Positions 1-6,613 of a stretch of DNA of 9,891 nucleotides are shown in pieces; position 1 is the stretch's first letter, and each line of letters opens with the position of its first letter. This stretch comes from Tannerellaceae bacterium (lineage in GTDB: Bacteria > Bacteroidota > Bacteroidia > Bacteroidales > Tannerellaceae): positions 1 to 9,891 of the forward strand of contig JAIRZN010000178.1 in assembly GCA_031267205.1 (NCBI GenBank). Direction: 5' to 3'. The translations under genes and the position numbers were made by a program. The notes under the pieces were generated by a model. It had not been told where the DNA came from. It saw only the letters and a program-made list of their open reading frames with translations, and searched no databases.

Positions 1-1
1 G

Positions 2-43
2 GCTGTGGATATTGTAAATAAACTAATCTCGCTAATGAAATGA
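2..43 (+). CDS. C-terminal tail of an upstream gene, probably coaBC (partial)
   Basis: The reading frame is open from the left edge and ends at TGA 41-43, giving the tail AVDIVNKLISLMK. The short amphipathic helix of the type DIVxxLxxL resembles the end of CoaBC (phosphopantothenoylcysteine decarboxylase/synthetase, coenzyme A synthesis). In many Bacteroidota, coaBC directly precedes the DUF4835 gene and recN. The stop overlaps the next start as ATGA (40-43), which suggests translational coupling. Thirteen residues cannot prove identity, so the coaBC name is inferred from gene order. Confidence 0.5.
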   Translation, partial: AVDIVNKLISLMK

Positions 44-945
44 ACGGATTCCGCATTTTACTACACACGACGCTGTTGGCTATGGCAACGGCTTTCGCCG
101 CTCAAGCTCAGGAAATGAACGCCCGGATAACGGTCAACAGCGACAAGATACAGGGCACAAACAAGCAGGTCTTTACCTCGCTCCAGACTGCGCTCACCGA
201 GTTTGTCAACAGCCGAAAATGGACCGACGCCATTTTTGTCGCCAATGAAAGGATTGATTGCACAATGACACTCATCATCAATGAACATACCGACAATAAC
301 TTCAAGGCCGAGATACAGGTGCAAGCCCGCCGACCGGTCTACAACTCCGGCTACGCAACTACCACGCTGAACTTCCAGGATCGTCAGCTCGACTTTGAAT
401 ACGTGGAGTTCTCGCCCTTAGAGTATACAAACAACACGCTCGAAAGCAATCTCACTGCTACTGTCGTTTATTACATCTACCTTATGCTTGGGTTTGATTT
501 CGACAGCTTCTCGCCCAAAGGCGGGACTGCTTTTTTCCAGCAAGCGCAGCAGATTGTCAACCTTGCTCAGTCGCAACCGACATGGAACGGTTGGAAGGCT
601 TTCGACAGCGACCGCAATCGTCACGCTATCGTTACAGCCTTGACCGAGAACACCTCCGATGCCTTCCGCGAAATGTGGTACAGCTATCACCGCAAGGGGT
701 TGGACGAGATGGCCGCCAATTCCGACCGCGGGCGCACTAACCTGCTCGAAGCCCTGCCGGCGCTTGAACAACTCAAAAACTCGCGCCCTACGTCCGTCCT
801 GTTGCAGATATTCGCAGACAGCAAGCTCGACGAAGTCATAGCCATCTACTCAAAAGCCAATATGCAGGAGAAGCAATCCGGGCTAAAAATGCTTTCCAAC
901 CTTTACCCTACCGCCTCGGCACGCTTGGAGGCTCTAAATAAATAA
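40..945 (+). CDS. porD: DUF4835 family secreted protein, PorD-like (type IX secretion associated)
   Basis: A 301-residue exported protein. Residues 1-23 are a clear Sec signal peptide: Arg5, a hydrophobic core, then AQA|QE as the likely cleavage site, with Gln at +1 as is common in Bacteroidota. The mature part begins with a conserved-looking stretch (ARITVNSDKIQGTNKQVF) and has further typical segments: an NERIDC strand, a YYIYLMLGFDFDSFSPKGG segment near 145-162, and a helical, leucine-rich C-terminus. These features and the position directly before recN match the DUF4835 family, about 300 residues long. From memory, the family has been renamed PorD for a component linked to the type IX secretion system. 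I see no lipobox, so it is probably periplasmic or attached to the outer membrane by partners. Its molecular role is not visible from sequence. The start at 40 is favoured by the ATGA overlap and the intact signal peptide. Confidence 0.85.
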   Translation: MNGFRILLHTTLLAMATAFAAQAQEMNARITVNSDKIQGTNKQVFTSLQTALTEFVNSRKWTDAIFVANERIDCTMTLIINEHTDNNFKAEIQVQARRPVYNSGYATTTLNFQDRQLDFEYVEFSPLEYTNNTLESNLTATVVYYIYLMLGFDFDSFSPKGGTAFFQQAQQIVNLAQSQPTWNGWKAFDSDRNRHAIVTALTENTSDAFREMWYSYHRKGLDEMAANSDRGRTNLLEALPALEQLKNSRPTSVLLQIFADSKLDEVIAIYSKANMQEKQSGLKMLSNLYPTASARLEALNK

Positions 946-953
946 AACCCCGT

Positions 954-2612
954 ATGCTCAAGTCATTATTTATACAGCACTATGTCTTGATAGACAATTT
1001 AGACATACGCTTCAGCGATTCATTTACCGTCATAACAGGCGAAACCGGAGCAGGCAAATCAATCATCTTAGGCGCCCTATCGCTTGTCTTAGGCCAGCGC
1101 GCAGATACCAAGTGCGTCAAAAGCGGAGAGGACAAATGCGTCATCGAAGCGGTCTTTGATATATCGCAGTATCACATGAAGGACTTTTTCGTTGAGAACG
1201 ACCTGGACTTCGACGAACGGACTTGTACGCTAAGGCGTGAATTGTTTTCTTCCGGCAAGACACGGACATTCGTCAACGATTCGCCGGTCGCGCTCCATGT
1301 AATGCGCGATTTGGGAGCGCAACTTATTGACATCCACTCGCAGCACCAGAATCTGCTGTTGGGGAATACTAAATTCCAGATGCAAGTGGTCGACGTCATG
1401 GCGCAAAACAAACCCCTCCTGCAATCATACGGCAAAGAATACTCTACTTACGAATCCGCCCGCCGCCAACTCGCTTCCGTCAAGGAAAAGGTCTCGAACC
1501 TGAAACAGGAAGAGGACTATATCCGCTCCCAATTCCAGCAGTTAGACGAGGCCCAACTTACAGACAACGAACAGGAAGACCTCGAAAATGAGCAGGAAAC
1601 GCTTACACATGCGGAAGATATTAAAGCGGCGCTTTACAAGATAGCTACATTGATGAACGGCGACGATACGGGCGGCCTCCTGAAGCTGAAGGAAGCGCGC
1701 GCCACAGCTCAGGCCCTGGAGCGCTACTATCCGGCCGCGCACGAGATGGCCGAACGCTTAGACGTCGCATACATCGACTTGAAAGACTTGGCTAACGAGA
1801 CCGAGTCCGGAATAGAAGAGATCGATTCCGACCCTGATCGCCTGCAATTCGTGGAGCGGCGCTTAGACACGCTCTATACGCTGCAGCAGAAGCACCGCCT
1901 CTCGTCGGTAGCCGAACTTATAGAATTGCGCGAAACTTTGCGCCGCCGGCTCGACACTATCGAATCGTCGGACGAACAACTCGCGGCCTTGTCGGAAGAA
2001 CTCGAAATCGCACGGCAACGTATGCTCGAACAGGCCGAACTGCTTAGCCGACAACGTATGGAAGTAGCCGGCGACATCTCCGCACGCATCGTCGACATGC
2101 TGGCGCAACTTGGGATGCCTAACGCGCGCTTCAGCATAGAACTGCTTCGCAAGCAATCGCCCGACGCCGACGGTATGGACGACGTCCGCTTCCTCTTCGC
2201 CGCAAACCGGACGACCGACCTCGAAAGCGTCGCCATAGTAGCCTCAGGCGGCGAGGTGTCACGCCTCATGCTCTGCATAAAAGCCATGATAGCAGGCTTC
2301 ACCGCCCTGCCCGCTATAATATTCGACGAAGTCGACATGGGCGTATCAGGGGACATAGCAGACCGGATGGGTAACATAATGCAGGAACTCGGCGCGAAAA
2401 TGCAAGTGATCGCCATCACTCACCTCCCGCAGGTGGCGTCAAAAGGTAAGGAACATTACTTTGTATACAAACAGGACACATCGCAGGATACCCTGACGCA
2501 AATACGTAAACTAACGCACGGAGAGCGCATTAACGAAGTAGCCCGGATGCTCAGCGGAGCCTCGCTGACGGACGCCTCAATCGCCAACGCCCGCGAGTTG
2601 CTGCAATTATAA
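954..2612 (+). CDS. recN: DNA repair protein RecN
   Basis: A 552-residue SMC-like ATPase acting in the cytoplasm on DNA double-strand breaks together with RecA. The length is normal for RecN. The N-terminal head carries Walker A GETGAGKS at 29-36 and a Q-loop-like segment QLIDIHSQHQ near 123-132. Roughly 150-375 is rich in charged heptad-like sequence (for example ESARRQLASVKEKVSNLKQE), as expected for the short coiled-coil arms. The C-terminal head has the ABC signature ASGGEVSRL from 430, Walker B IIFDE at 455-459 with the catalytic Glu459, a D-loop (GVSGDIADR), and an H-loop in ITHLPQVA near 486. All catalytic motifs are intact. It starts 8 bases after the DUF4835 stop and ends 12 bases before rlmB, so the three are probably co-transcribed. 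No LexA-type box or own promoter is evident. Confidence 0.97.
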   Translation: MLKSLFIQHYVLIDNLDIRFSDSFTVITGETGAGKSIILGALSLVLGQRADTKCVKSGEDKCVIEAVFDISQYHMKDFFVENDLDFDERTCTLRRELFSSGKTRTFVNDSPVALHVMRDLGAQLIDIHSQHQNLLLGNTKFQMQVVDVMAQNKPLLQSYGKEYSTYESARRQLASVKEKVSNLKQEEDYIRSQFQQLDEAQLTDNEQEDLENEQETLTHAEDIKAALYKIATLMNGDDTGGLLKLKEARATAQALERYYPAAHEMAERLDVAYIDLKDLANETESGIEEIDSDPDRLQFVERRLDTLYTLQQKHRLSSVAELIELRETLRRRLDTIESSDEQLAALSEELEIARQRMLEQAELLSRQRMEVAGDISARIVDMLAQLGMPNARFSIELLRKQSPDADGMDDVRFLFAANRTTDLESVAIVASGGEVSRLMLCIKAMIAGFTALPAIIFDEVDMGVSGDIADRMGNIMQELGAKMQVIAITHLPQVASKGKEHYFVYKQDTSQDTLTQIRKLTHGERINEVARMLSGASLTDASIANARELLQL

Positions 2613-2624
2613 ATCATAAACATC

Positions 2625-3365
2625 ATGAAAGAAAACGAAATGATATTCGGCCTGCGCGCAGTCATCGAAACCCTTCGGGCCGGCAAGGAGATAGACAAGA
2701 TACTCATCCGCCGGGGCGAACCCCAGAGCGAATTATATAAAGAACTGCTCGAAGCCTTGCGCGGGCGCGATATTACGCTCCGTCGCATCCCGCAGGAAGG
2801 GCTTGACAGGCTGACGAGGAAGAATCATCAAGGCGTAATCGCCTTTCTGCCGGCAGTCGAATACCAACGCCTCGAAGACATCATTCCGCGCGTTTACGAG
2901 GAGGGCCGCAACCCCTTTGTAGTGTTGCTCGACGGAGTGACCGACGTACGCAATTTCGGCGCCATAGCCCGGACGTGCGAATGCGCCGGCGTCGACGCCA
3001 TAGTTATACCCACGCACGGCAGTGTCAGCGTCAACGCCGATGCGATGAAAACCTCCGCCGGCGCGCTCAACATACTCCCCGTATGCCGCGAAAAAAGCAT
3101 CAACCACACAATCCACTTCCTCCAGGCAAGCGGACTTAAGGTGATAGCCACCGCCGCGCAAGCTGCCGATAATTACACAACCGTAGACTGCAACGGCCCT
3201 CTGGCCATCGTAATGGGCGCCGAGGATACAGGCGTAGCTGCCGAAAACTTACGCATCTGCGATCATATCGTCGGCATACCACAGTTCGGCTCCATAAATT
3301 CCCTAAATGTATCGGTAGCCTCCTCAATCCTTATCTACGAAGTCGTCCGCCAACGGATGGCGTAA
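2625..3365 (+). CDS. rlmB: 23S rRNA (guanosine-2'-O-)-methyltransferase RlmB, SpoU/TrmH family
   Basis: A 246-residue SPOUT-class methyltransferase that by family assignment methylates the 2'-hydroxyl of a guanosine in 23S rRNA (G2251 in E. coli) using S-adenosylmethionine. Residues 1-80 form the small L30e-like RNA-binding domain (IFGLRAVIETL at 7-17; KNHQGVIA at 66-73). The catalytic domain shows motif 1 NFGAIARTCE at 110-119, with Asn110 and Arg115, motif 2 IVMGAEDTG at 195-203, and motif 3 IPQFGSINSLNVSVA at 218-232, which builds the trefoil knot that holds SAM. The length matches the family. It sits 12 bases after recN and is the last gene of the plus-strand operon. A mitochondrial-type MRM or a TrmH assignment is less likely because of the N-terminal domain and the motif 3 sequence. 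Confidence 0.93.
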   Translation: MKENEMIFGLRAVIETLRAGKEIDKILIRRGEPQSELYKELLEALRGRDITLRRIPQEGLDRLTRKNHQGVIAFLPAVEYQRLEDIIPRVYEEGRNPFVVLLDGVTDVRNFGAIARTCECAGVDAIVIPTHGSVSVNADAMKTSAGALNILPVCREKSINHTIHFLQASGLKVIATAAQAADNYTTVDCNGPLAIVMGAEDTGVAAENLRICDHIVGIPQFGSINSLNVSVASSILIYEVVRQRMA

Positions 3366-3493
3366 CCGTTGCCAAATTTGCATACGCAAAGTCGGAACTT
3401 TTCCCCACAAAACGACTATCCCCAAGATCCGGTCGGCGGGATTTCCCCAGTTTCGGCCTTCCGACGGCGTCGGCGGGTTGTGCTGCGGCCGGA
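3366..3493. other. Convergent intergenic spacer with small inverted and direct repeats
   Basis: This 128-base spacer lies between the stops of rlmB (plus) and the pseudouridine synthase (minus). It holds three weak structures. One is the inverted repeat TTTGC-ATAC-GCAAA at 3377-3390, just after the rlmB stop, followed by TTTT at 3399-3402. The second is a hairpin CCGAC-GGC-GTCGG at 3461-3473. The third is the 9-base direct repeat GTCGGCGGG at 3432-3440 and 3469-3477. A further hairpin, ACGGGA-AAAT-TCCCGT at 3496-3511, overlaps the end and stop of the minus-strand gene. None is followed by a strong T-run in the right direction, so I do not call a canonical terminator. No coding frame here looks real. 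Confidence 0.5.
3377..3402 (+). terminator. Weak candidate terminator after rlmB
   Basis: The perfect 5-base stem TTTGC/GCAAA with loop ATAC begins 11 bases after the rlmB stop. A TTTT run follows 8 bases after the stem. The stem is short and AT-containing and the T-run is displaced, so this is only a weak candidate for the 3' end of the coaBC-rlmB transcript. Confidence 0.2.
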
Positions 3494-4174
3494 TTACGGG
3501 AAAATTCCCGTCGTCAGGCTGTTCCAGAGTGTTTCGCTGGGAACGGGCGCGTTGATTCGCACAAGTTCGTTGGATACAGGGTGAATAAATTCTACGCTTG
3601 AGGCGTGGAGTGATATTCCTCCGTTGGGATTGGTGCGGGTTGCGCCGTATTTGAGGTCGCCTTTGACGGGGCAGTTTATTTTTGATAGTTGGGAGCGTAT
3701 TTGATGGTGCCGGCCGGTTTTGAGGTCGATTTCAAGCAGATAGTAATTGTCCGAGCAGGCGAGGAGTTTGTAGTGCAGGATGGCGTGTTTGCTGCCGGGG
3801 CGTTCGGTGTCGCAGGCGTATGTTTTGTTTTGCCGTTCGTTTCTGTACAGCCAGTGTGTGAGGGTGTCTTCGTCTTTGGGCGGGGGGGTGTGGACGATGG
3901 CTAAGTAGGTTTTTTTGAACTTGCCGTCGCGGAACATGTTGTTGATTCTCGACAGCGCTTTGCTTGTTTTGGCGAAAAGGACGACGCCGCTGACCGGCCG
4001 GTCAAGTCGGTGTGCGACGCCGAGGAATACGTTGCCGGGCTTCCTGTATTTTGCTTTGAGCCAATCTTTAAGTTGGTCGCAGAGAGGTTCGTCTCCTGTT
4101 TTGTCTCCTTGTACGATTTCGCCGCAGGATTTGTTGAGGGCGATGATATGATTGTCTTCGTAGATAATGTTCAT
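3494..4174 (-). CDS. RluA-family RNA pseudouridine synthase
   Basis: A 226-residue single-domain pseudouridine synthase that isomerises uridine to pseudouridine in rRNA or tRNA. The catalytic motif HRLDRPVSG runs from 55 with the nucleophilic Asp58. The conserved Tyr lies in KKTY (Tyr90), TGRHHQIR at 153-160 contains the structural Arg and the RNA-contacting HQIR, and GDLKYGA spans 172-178. There is no N-terminal S4 domain; the protein begins at once with the IIYEDNHIIALNKSCG strand of the catalytic fold. It is therefore one of the short RluA-type enzymes (compare TruC or RluC-like proteins), and the exact target uridine cannot be told from sequence. It is the last gene of the minus-strand operon, 9 bases after fabG, an unrelated function that probably hitch-hikes on the operon. 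A hairpin (3496-3511) overlaps its last codons and stop. Confidence 0.9.
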   Translation of the reverse strand: MNIIYEDNHIIALNKSCGEIVQGDKTGDEPLCDQLKDWLKAKYRKPGNVFLGVAHRLDRPVSGVVLFAKTSKALSRINNMFRDGKFKKTYLAIVHTPPPKDEDTLTHWLYRNERQNKTYACDTERPGSKHAILHYKLLACSDNYYLLEIDLKTGRHHQIRSQLSKINCPVKGDLKYGATRTNPNGGISLHASSVEFIHPVSNELVRINAPVPSETLWNSLTTGIFP

Positions 4175-4183
4175 GTTGGTGGG

Positions 4184-4930
4184 TCAGGTGTTCATTCCGC
4201 CGCAGCAATGTATTGTTTGTCCGGTTACGTATGAGGAGAGGTCGGAGGCGAGGAAGGTGGCTACGTTGGCTACGTCTTCGGGTGTGCCGCCTCGTCGCAG
4301 GGGTATTTGCTTGGCCCATTCGGTGCGTACTTCGTCGGATAGCGCTGCCGTCATGTCTGTTATTATAAAGCCCGGCGCGATTGCGTTCGCCCGTATTCCC
4401 CGTGAACCTAATTCTTTGGCTACGCTCTTGGCGAGGCCGATCATGCCGGCTTTGGAGGCGGAGTAGTTTGCCTGTCCGGCGTTGCCTGAGACGCCGACGA
4501 CGGATGCCATGTTGATGATGCTGCCGCTCTTCTGTTTCATCATAACGGGCGTGAGGGCGTGGATGAAGTTGAAGGCTGATTTGAGGTTTACGTTGATAAC
4601 GGTGTCCCATTGTTGTTCGCTCATGCGCATAATCAGTCCGTCGCGCGTGATACCGGCGTTGTTGACCAGGATGTCTATGCGTCCGAAGTCTTTGACGATT
4701 TGCTGAACCGTGAGGTGTGCCTGATCGAAGTCTGCGGCGTTGGATGCGTAGGCTTTTACTCTGACTCCGAGCGATTCTATTTCGCTTTGTGTGGCGAGAC
4801 CGGTGTCGTCAATAGCTAAATCGGTGAATGCGATGTCTGCGCCTTCTGCGGCGAATTTGAGGGCTATGGCTTTGCCTATGCCCCGTGCAGCTCCTGTGAC
4901 GAGGGCTACTTTACCTTTTAATAGTGTCAT
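4184..4930 (-). CDS. fabG: 3-oxoacyl-[acyl-carrier-protein] reductase FabG
   Basis: A 248-residue short-chain dehydrogenase/reductase that reduces 3-oxoacyl-ACP to 3-hydroxyacyl-ACP with NADPH in type II fatty acid synthesis. The nucleotide-binding motif TGAARGIG lies at 12-19, NNAG at 90-93, and the catalytic tetrad is Asn115, Ser143, Tyr156 and Lys160 (YSASK). PGFIITDM at 186-193 and the C-terminal TGQTIHCCGGM match FabG rather than generic SDRs; E. coli FabG ends VNGGM where this has CCGGM, so the paired Cys is a difference. Length is typical. It lies 31 bases downstream of a ketoacyl-ACP synthase III gene and 9 bases upstream of the pseudouridine synthase gene, fitting an acyl-chain operon. 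No separate promoter is visible in the 31-base gap. Confidence 0.9.
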   Translation of the reverse strand: MTLLKGKVALVTGAARGIGKAIALKFAAEGADIAFTDLAIDDTGLATQSEIESLGVRVKAYASNAADFDQAHLTVQQIVKDFGRIDILVNNAGITRDGLIMRMSEQQWDTVINVNLKSAFNFIHALTPVMMKQKSGSIINMASVVGVSGNAGQANYSASKAGMIGLAKSVAKELGSRGIRANAIAPGFIITDMTAALSDEVRTEWAKQIPLRRGGTPEDVANVATFLASDLSSYVTGQTIHCCGGMNT

Positions 4931-4961
4931 GATTATAGTATGATTTTAGAGAGTGTACGTA

Positions 4962-5903
4962 TTACTTTATCAGGCAGGCGCCGGCTGAGTATCCGCCGCC
5001 GAAGACGGTTATGGCGAGCAGTTGGCCTTCTTTGAACAGATGTTCATTCTGGGCGTAAACGAGCGCTGAACTTACGGAGCCGGTATTGCCGAGGTCTTCG
5101 ATATTGTGCAGGAATTTGTCTTCGTGCAGGCCTAATTGTCTTGCTATATTCATAAGTATTCGCATGTTTGCCTGATGACCGATGAAGTATGACAGGTCGT
5201 CGAGCGTGTACCCGTTCTTTTCCAGGAGGTAGATGACGTTATGCGGCATGTAGGTGCACGCTTGCATGAATACGTCACGGCCTTCGGGCATCATTATACC
5301 TCCGTCTCTGGGGCGCAGGTTCACTGCGTCGATGCTTTTACCTATGTGTCCGAGTCCTTCGGTGTATATGTCGATGATTTGCTTGTCCGTGTCCCGTATG
5401 CGTTCTTTTGATATAAAGAATGCTGCTGCGGCGTCTCCCCACAGGTGTCCGGCTTGCGGGTCGGATTCGTTGTGGTAGGCCGAGTTTTTGTCGGCGGAGA
5501 GGATTAGGGCTTTTGAGGCTTTGCCGGTGGCGAAGTACCCTTCCGTAATTTCGAGGGCGTTGAGGAACGAGGAGCAGGCTGAGGATATGTAGAACGCCTT
5601 TGCATGTTCTATTCCAAATTCGCGTTGAGCCTCGTGCGCTGCGGTGGCGACGGTGTCATACGGGGAGTATGAGGCGGATATGATGAGGTCGATTTCCGAT
5701 ATATTGTATGTCAGCTTGGGCAGGGCGTTGCGGACGGCGTCTATGCTCATAGTGTTGATGTTTTCCTCCCGCCGGGCCTTTGAGCGTGTAACGATGCCTG
5801 TACGTTGCTTAATCCACTCATTTGTCAACCCGTTCACTTCTAAAAAATAATCATTATGTACTCGTTCTTCGGGTACATAAAAGCCTGTTGCATTAATAAA
5901 CAT
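4962..5903 (-). CDS. Beta-ketoacyl-ACP synthase III (FabH-like)
   Basis: A thiolase-fold condensing enzyme of 313 residues from ATG 5903-5901, or 314 from the adjacent GTG at 5906 (numbering below uses the longer form). The family joins acyl-CoA to malonyl-ACP to start acyl chains. The Cys-His-Asn triad is Cys111 (SSACSSF), His244 (IGHQAN) and Asn274 (GNTGSVSSA), at almost the same positions as in E. coli FabH (112/244/274). Trp31 and Arg35 (NEWIKQRTG) and Arg249 match residues that hold the CoA/ACP pantetheine. LWGDAAAAFFI at 155-165 and the FGGGYSAGACLIK C-terminus complete the fold. I chose ATG 5903 because it gives the usual short FabH N-terminus before the first strand; GTG 5906 is possible. 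The gene starts just after the TetR stop, so the two are co-transcribed. Pairing with FabG and a repressor, rather than plsX or rpmF, leaves open whether it is the main initiator or a specialised one. Confidence 0.92.
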   Translation of the reverse strand: MFINATGFYVPEERVHNDYFLEVNGLTNEWIKQRTGIVTRSKARREENINTMSIDAVRNALPKLTYNISEIDLIISASYSPYDTVATAAHEAQREFGIEHAKAFYISSACSSFLNALEITEGYFATGKASKALILSADKNSAYHNESDPQAGHLWGDAAAAFFISKERIRDTDKQIIDIYTEGLGHIGKSIDAVNLRPRDGGIMMPEGRDVFMQACTYMPHNVIYLLEKNGYTLDDLSYFIGHQANMRILMNIARQLGLHEDKFLHNIEDLGNTGSVSSALVYAQNEHLFKEGQLLAITVFGGGYSAGACLIK

Positions 5904-5912
5904 CACCTGTTT

Positions 5913-6506
5913 CTACTTTATTTTTATTCCGTTGAATATTAAATTTATCACATTGTCTCTACGCATCAATCTCTGTGAAGCGGTATCTCCCATCAGTCCC
6001 CTGATGTAAGGTACTTCGAGACCTTTTAAGGCATGGTGCAGCACCAGGGCCGTGATACTTGTGTCGGGCATATCGAATATGCCTTCCTTTATGCCGTCTT
6101 CGAGTATTCGTTTTATGAGTTCTATTTCCCGTATGTCAAAGCCTTTTCTTACCTTTTCGACTCTCCATATGTCACGAAAGAAGTTGGCGCGCAACGTGCC
6201 GTTGCGGAATACTATCGACTTGAAGGCTTCCAGGCGTGTGTATATGAATGTCACTAACTTCTCGTCCGCCGTAAGCTCTTTGGCGGCTACGTCGAGCAGC
6301 ATACTGTATAGTTTGTCCACCTCGGTTTCTACTACTGCTTGATAGAGGTCGTTCTTATTCTTGAAATACGTGTACAGCGTCCGCCGTCCCTTTTGGGAGG
6401 CTTGCGCTACGTCGTTCATTGTTGTATTGTCAACTCCCATCCGGGCGAACAGTTGCCGGGCTACATCAACTAACATATCACGTGTTTTGGGTACTGTTAT
6501 TGCCAT
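5913..6506 (-). CDS. TetR/AcrR family transcriptional regulator
   Basis: A 197-residue, all-helical regulator. Residues 8-55 form the typical DNA-binding domain: a first helix (TRDMLVDVARQLFARMG), then the helix-turn-helix around 28-52 (TTMNDVAQASQKGRRTLYTYF, followed by the KNKNDL cap). The rest is a divergent helical ligand-binding and dimerisation domain, as usual for TetR. It is the first gene of the operon with KAS III 6-9 bases downstream, so it probably represses its own operon and senses an acyl-CoA, acyl-ACP or related compound; this is inference from context. The role resembles FabR, FadR-type and FasR repressors but no specific orthology is claimed. A promoter and a partial inverted repeat lie directly upstream (6512-6568). 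Confidence 0.9.
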   Translation of the reverse strand: MAITVPKTRDMLVDVARQLFARMGVDNTTMNDVAQASQKGRRTLYTYFKNKNDLYQAVVETEVDKLYSMLLDVAAKELTADEKLVTFIYTRLEAFKSIVFRNGTLRANFFRDIWRVEKVRKGFDIREIELIKRILEDGIKEGIFDMPDTSITALVLHHALKGLEVPYIRGLMGDTASQRLMRRDNVINLIFNGIKIK

Positions 6507-6511
6507 TGTTG

Positions 6512-6540
6512 TTGCACATTTTAATTGAAACTGTGCGCAA
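6512..6540. promoter_or_regulatory. Candidate operator: imperfect inverted repeat before the TetR gene
   Basis: TTGCACA at 6512-6518 faces TGTGCGCAA at 6532-6540 across 13 bases. The inner five bases (GCACA/TGTGC) pair perfectly and the outer TT/AA pair if a two-base bulge is allowed. It covers the -7 region and early leader of the tetR promoter, where an autorepressor would bind. Span and symmetry are plausible for a TetR dimer but the repeat is short. Confidence 0.3.
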
Positions 6541-6568
6541 AGTACTTAAAAAAGATTGTATGTTGCAA
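6538..6568 (-). promoter_or_regulatory. Candidate promoter of the tetR-KAS III-fabG operon
   Basis: Read on the minus strand, TTG (6568-6566) is followed after 20 bases by GTACTTTG (6545-6538). This fits the Bacteroidota promoter (TTG near -33, TAnnTTTG near -7) except that TA is GT. Transcription would start near 6531, giving a leader of about 25 bases before the ATG at 6506. Confidence 0.4.
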
Positions 6569-6598
6569 GTATATTATCAAAAAACTATGCTAAAATAA

Positions 6599-6606
6599 TA
6601 TCTTTG
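6599..6606 (+). promoter_or_regulatory. rpiA: Promoter -7 element of rpiA
   Basis: TATCTTTG is an exact match to the Bacteroidota -7 consensus TAnnTTTG. It lies only 7 bases before the rpiA ATG at 6614, so the transcript would begin within a few bases of the start codon. The -33 element is poor: there is no TTG at the usual 19-23 base distance, only TTATCA at 6574-6579. Confidence 0.6.
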
Positions 6607-6613
6607 CGTCATT

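Noticed and set aside
1874..2419. 181-residue minus-strand open frame, rich in Ser and Arg
   Set aside because: It is a shadow of recN: low complexity (runs of Ser, Arg and Met), no recognisable domain, and fully inside an intact gene with all motifs.
3369..3584. 71-residue plus-strand frame after rlmB
   Set aside because: It needs a TTG start, spans the repeat-rich spacer and then runs antisense into the pseudouridine synthase; nothing supports it as a gene.
4068..4610. 180-residue minus-strand frame rich in Arg, His and Gln
   Set aside because: It is an alternative frame of fabG on the same strand, with skewed composition and no known fold.
5904..5906. GTG start for the KAS III gene, one codon upstream of ATG 5903-5901
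   Set aside because: The adjacent ATG gives the same protein minus one Met and is the more common start codon; the choice has no functional meaning.
6507..6613. Possible riboswitch or small RNA in the divergent spacer
   Set aside because: The spacer is only 107 bases and AT-rich; it is accounted for by two promoters and a possible operator, with no extended stem structure.
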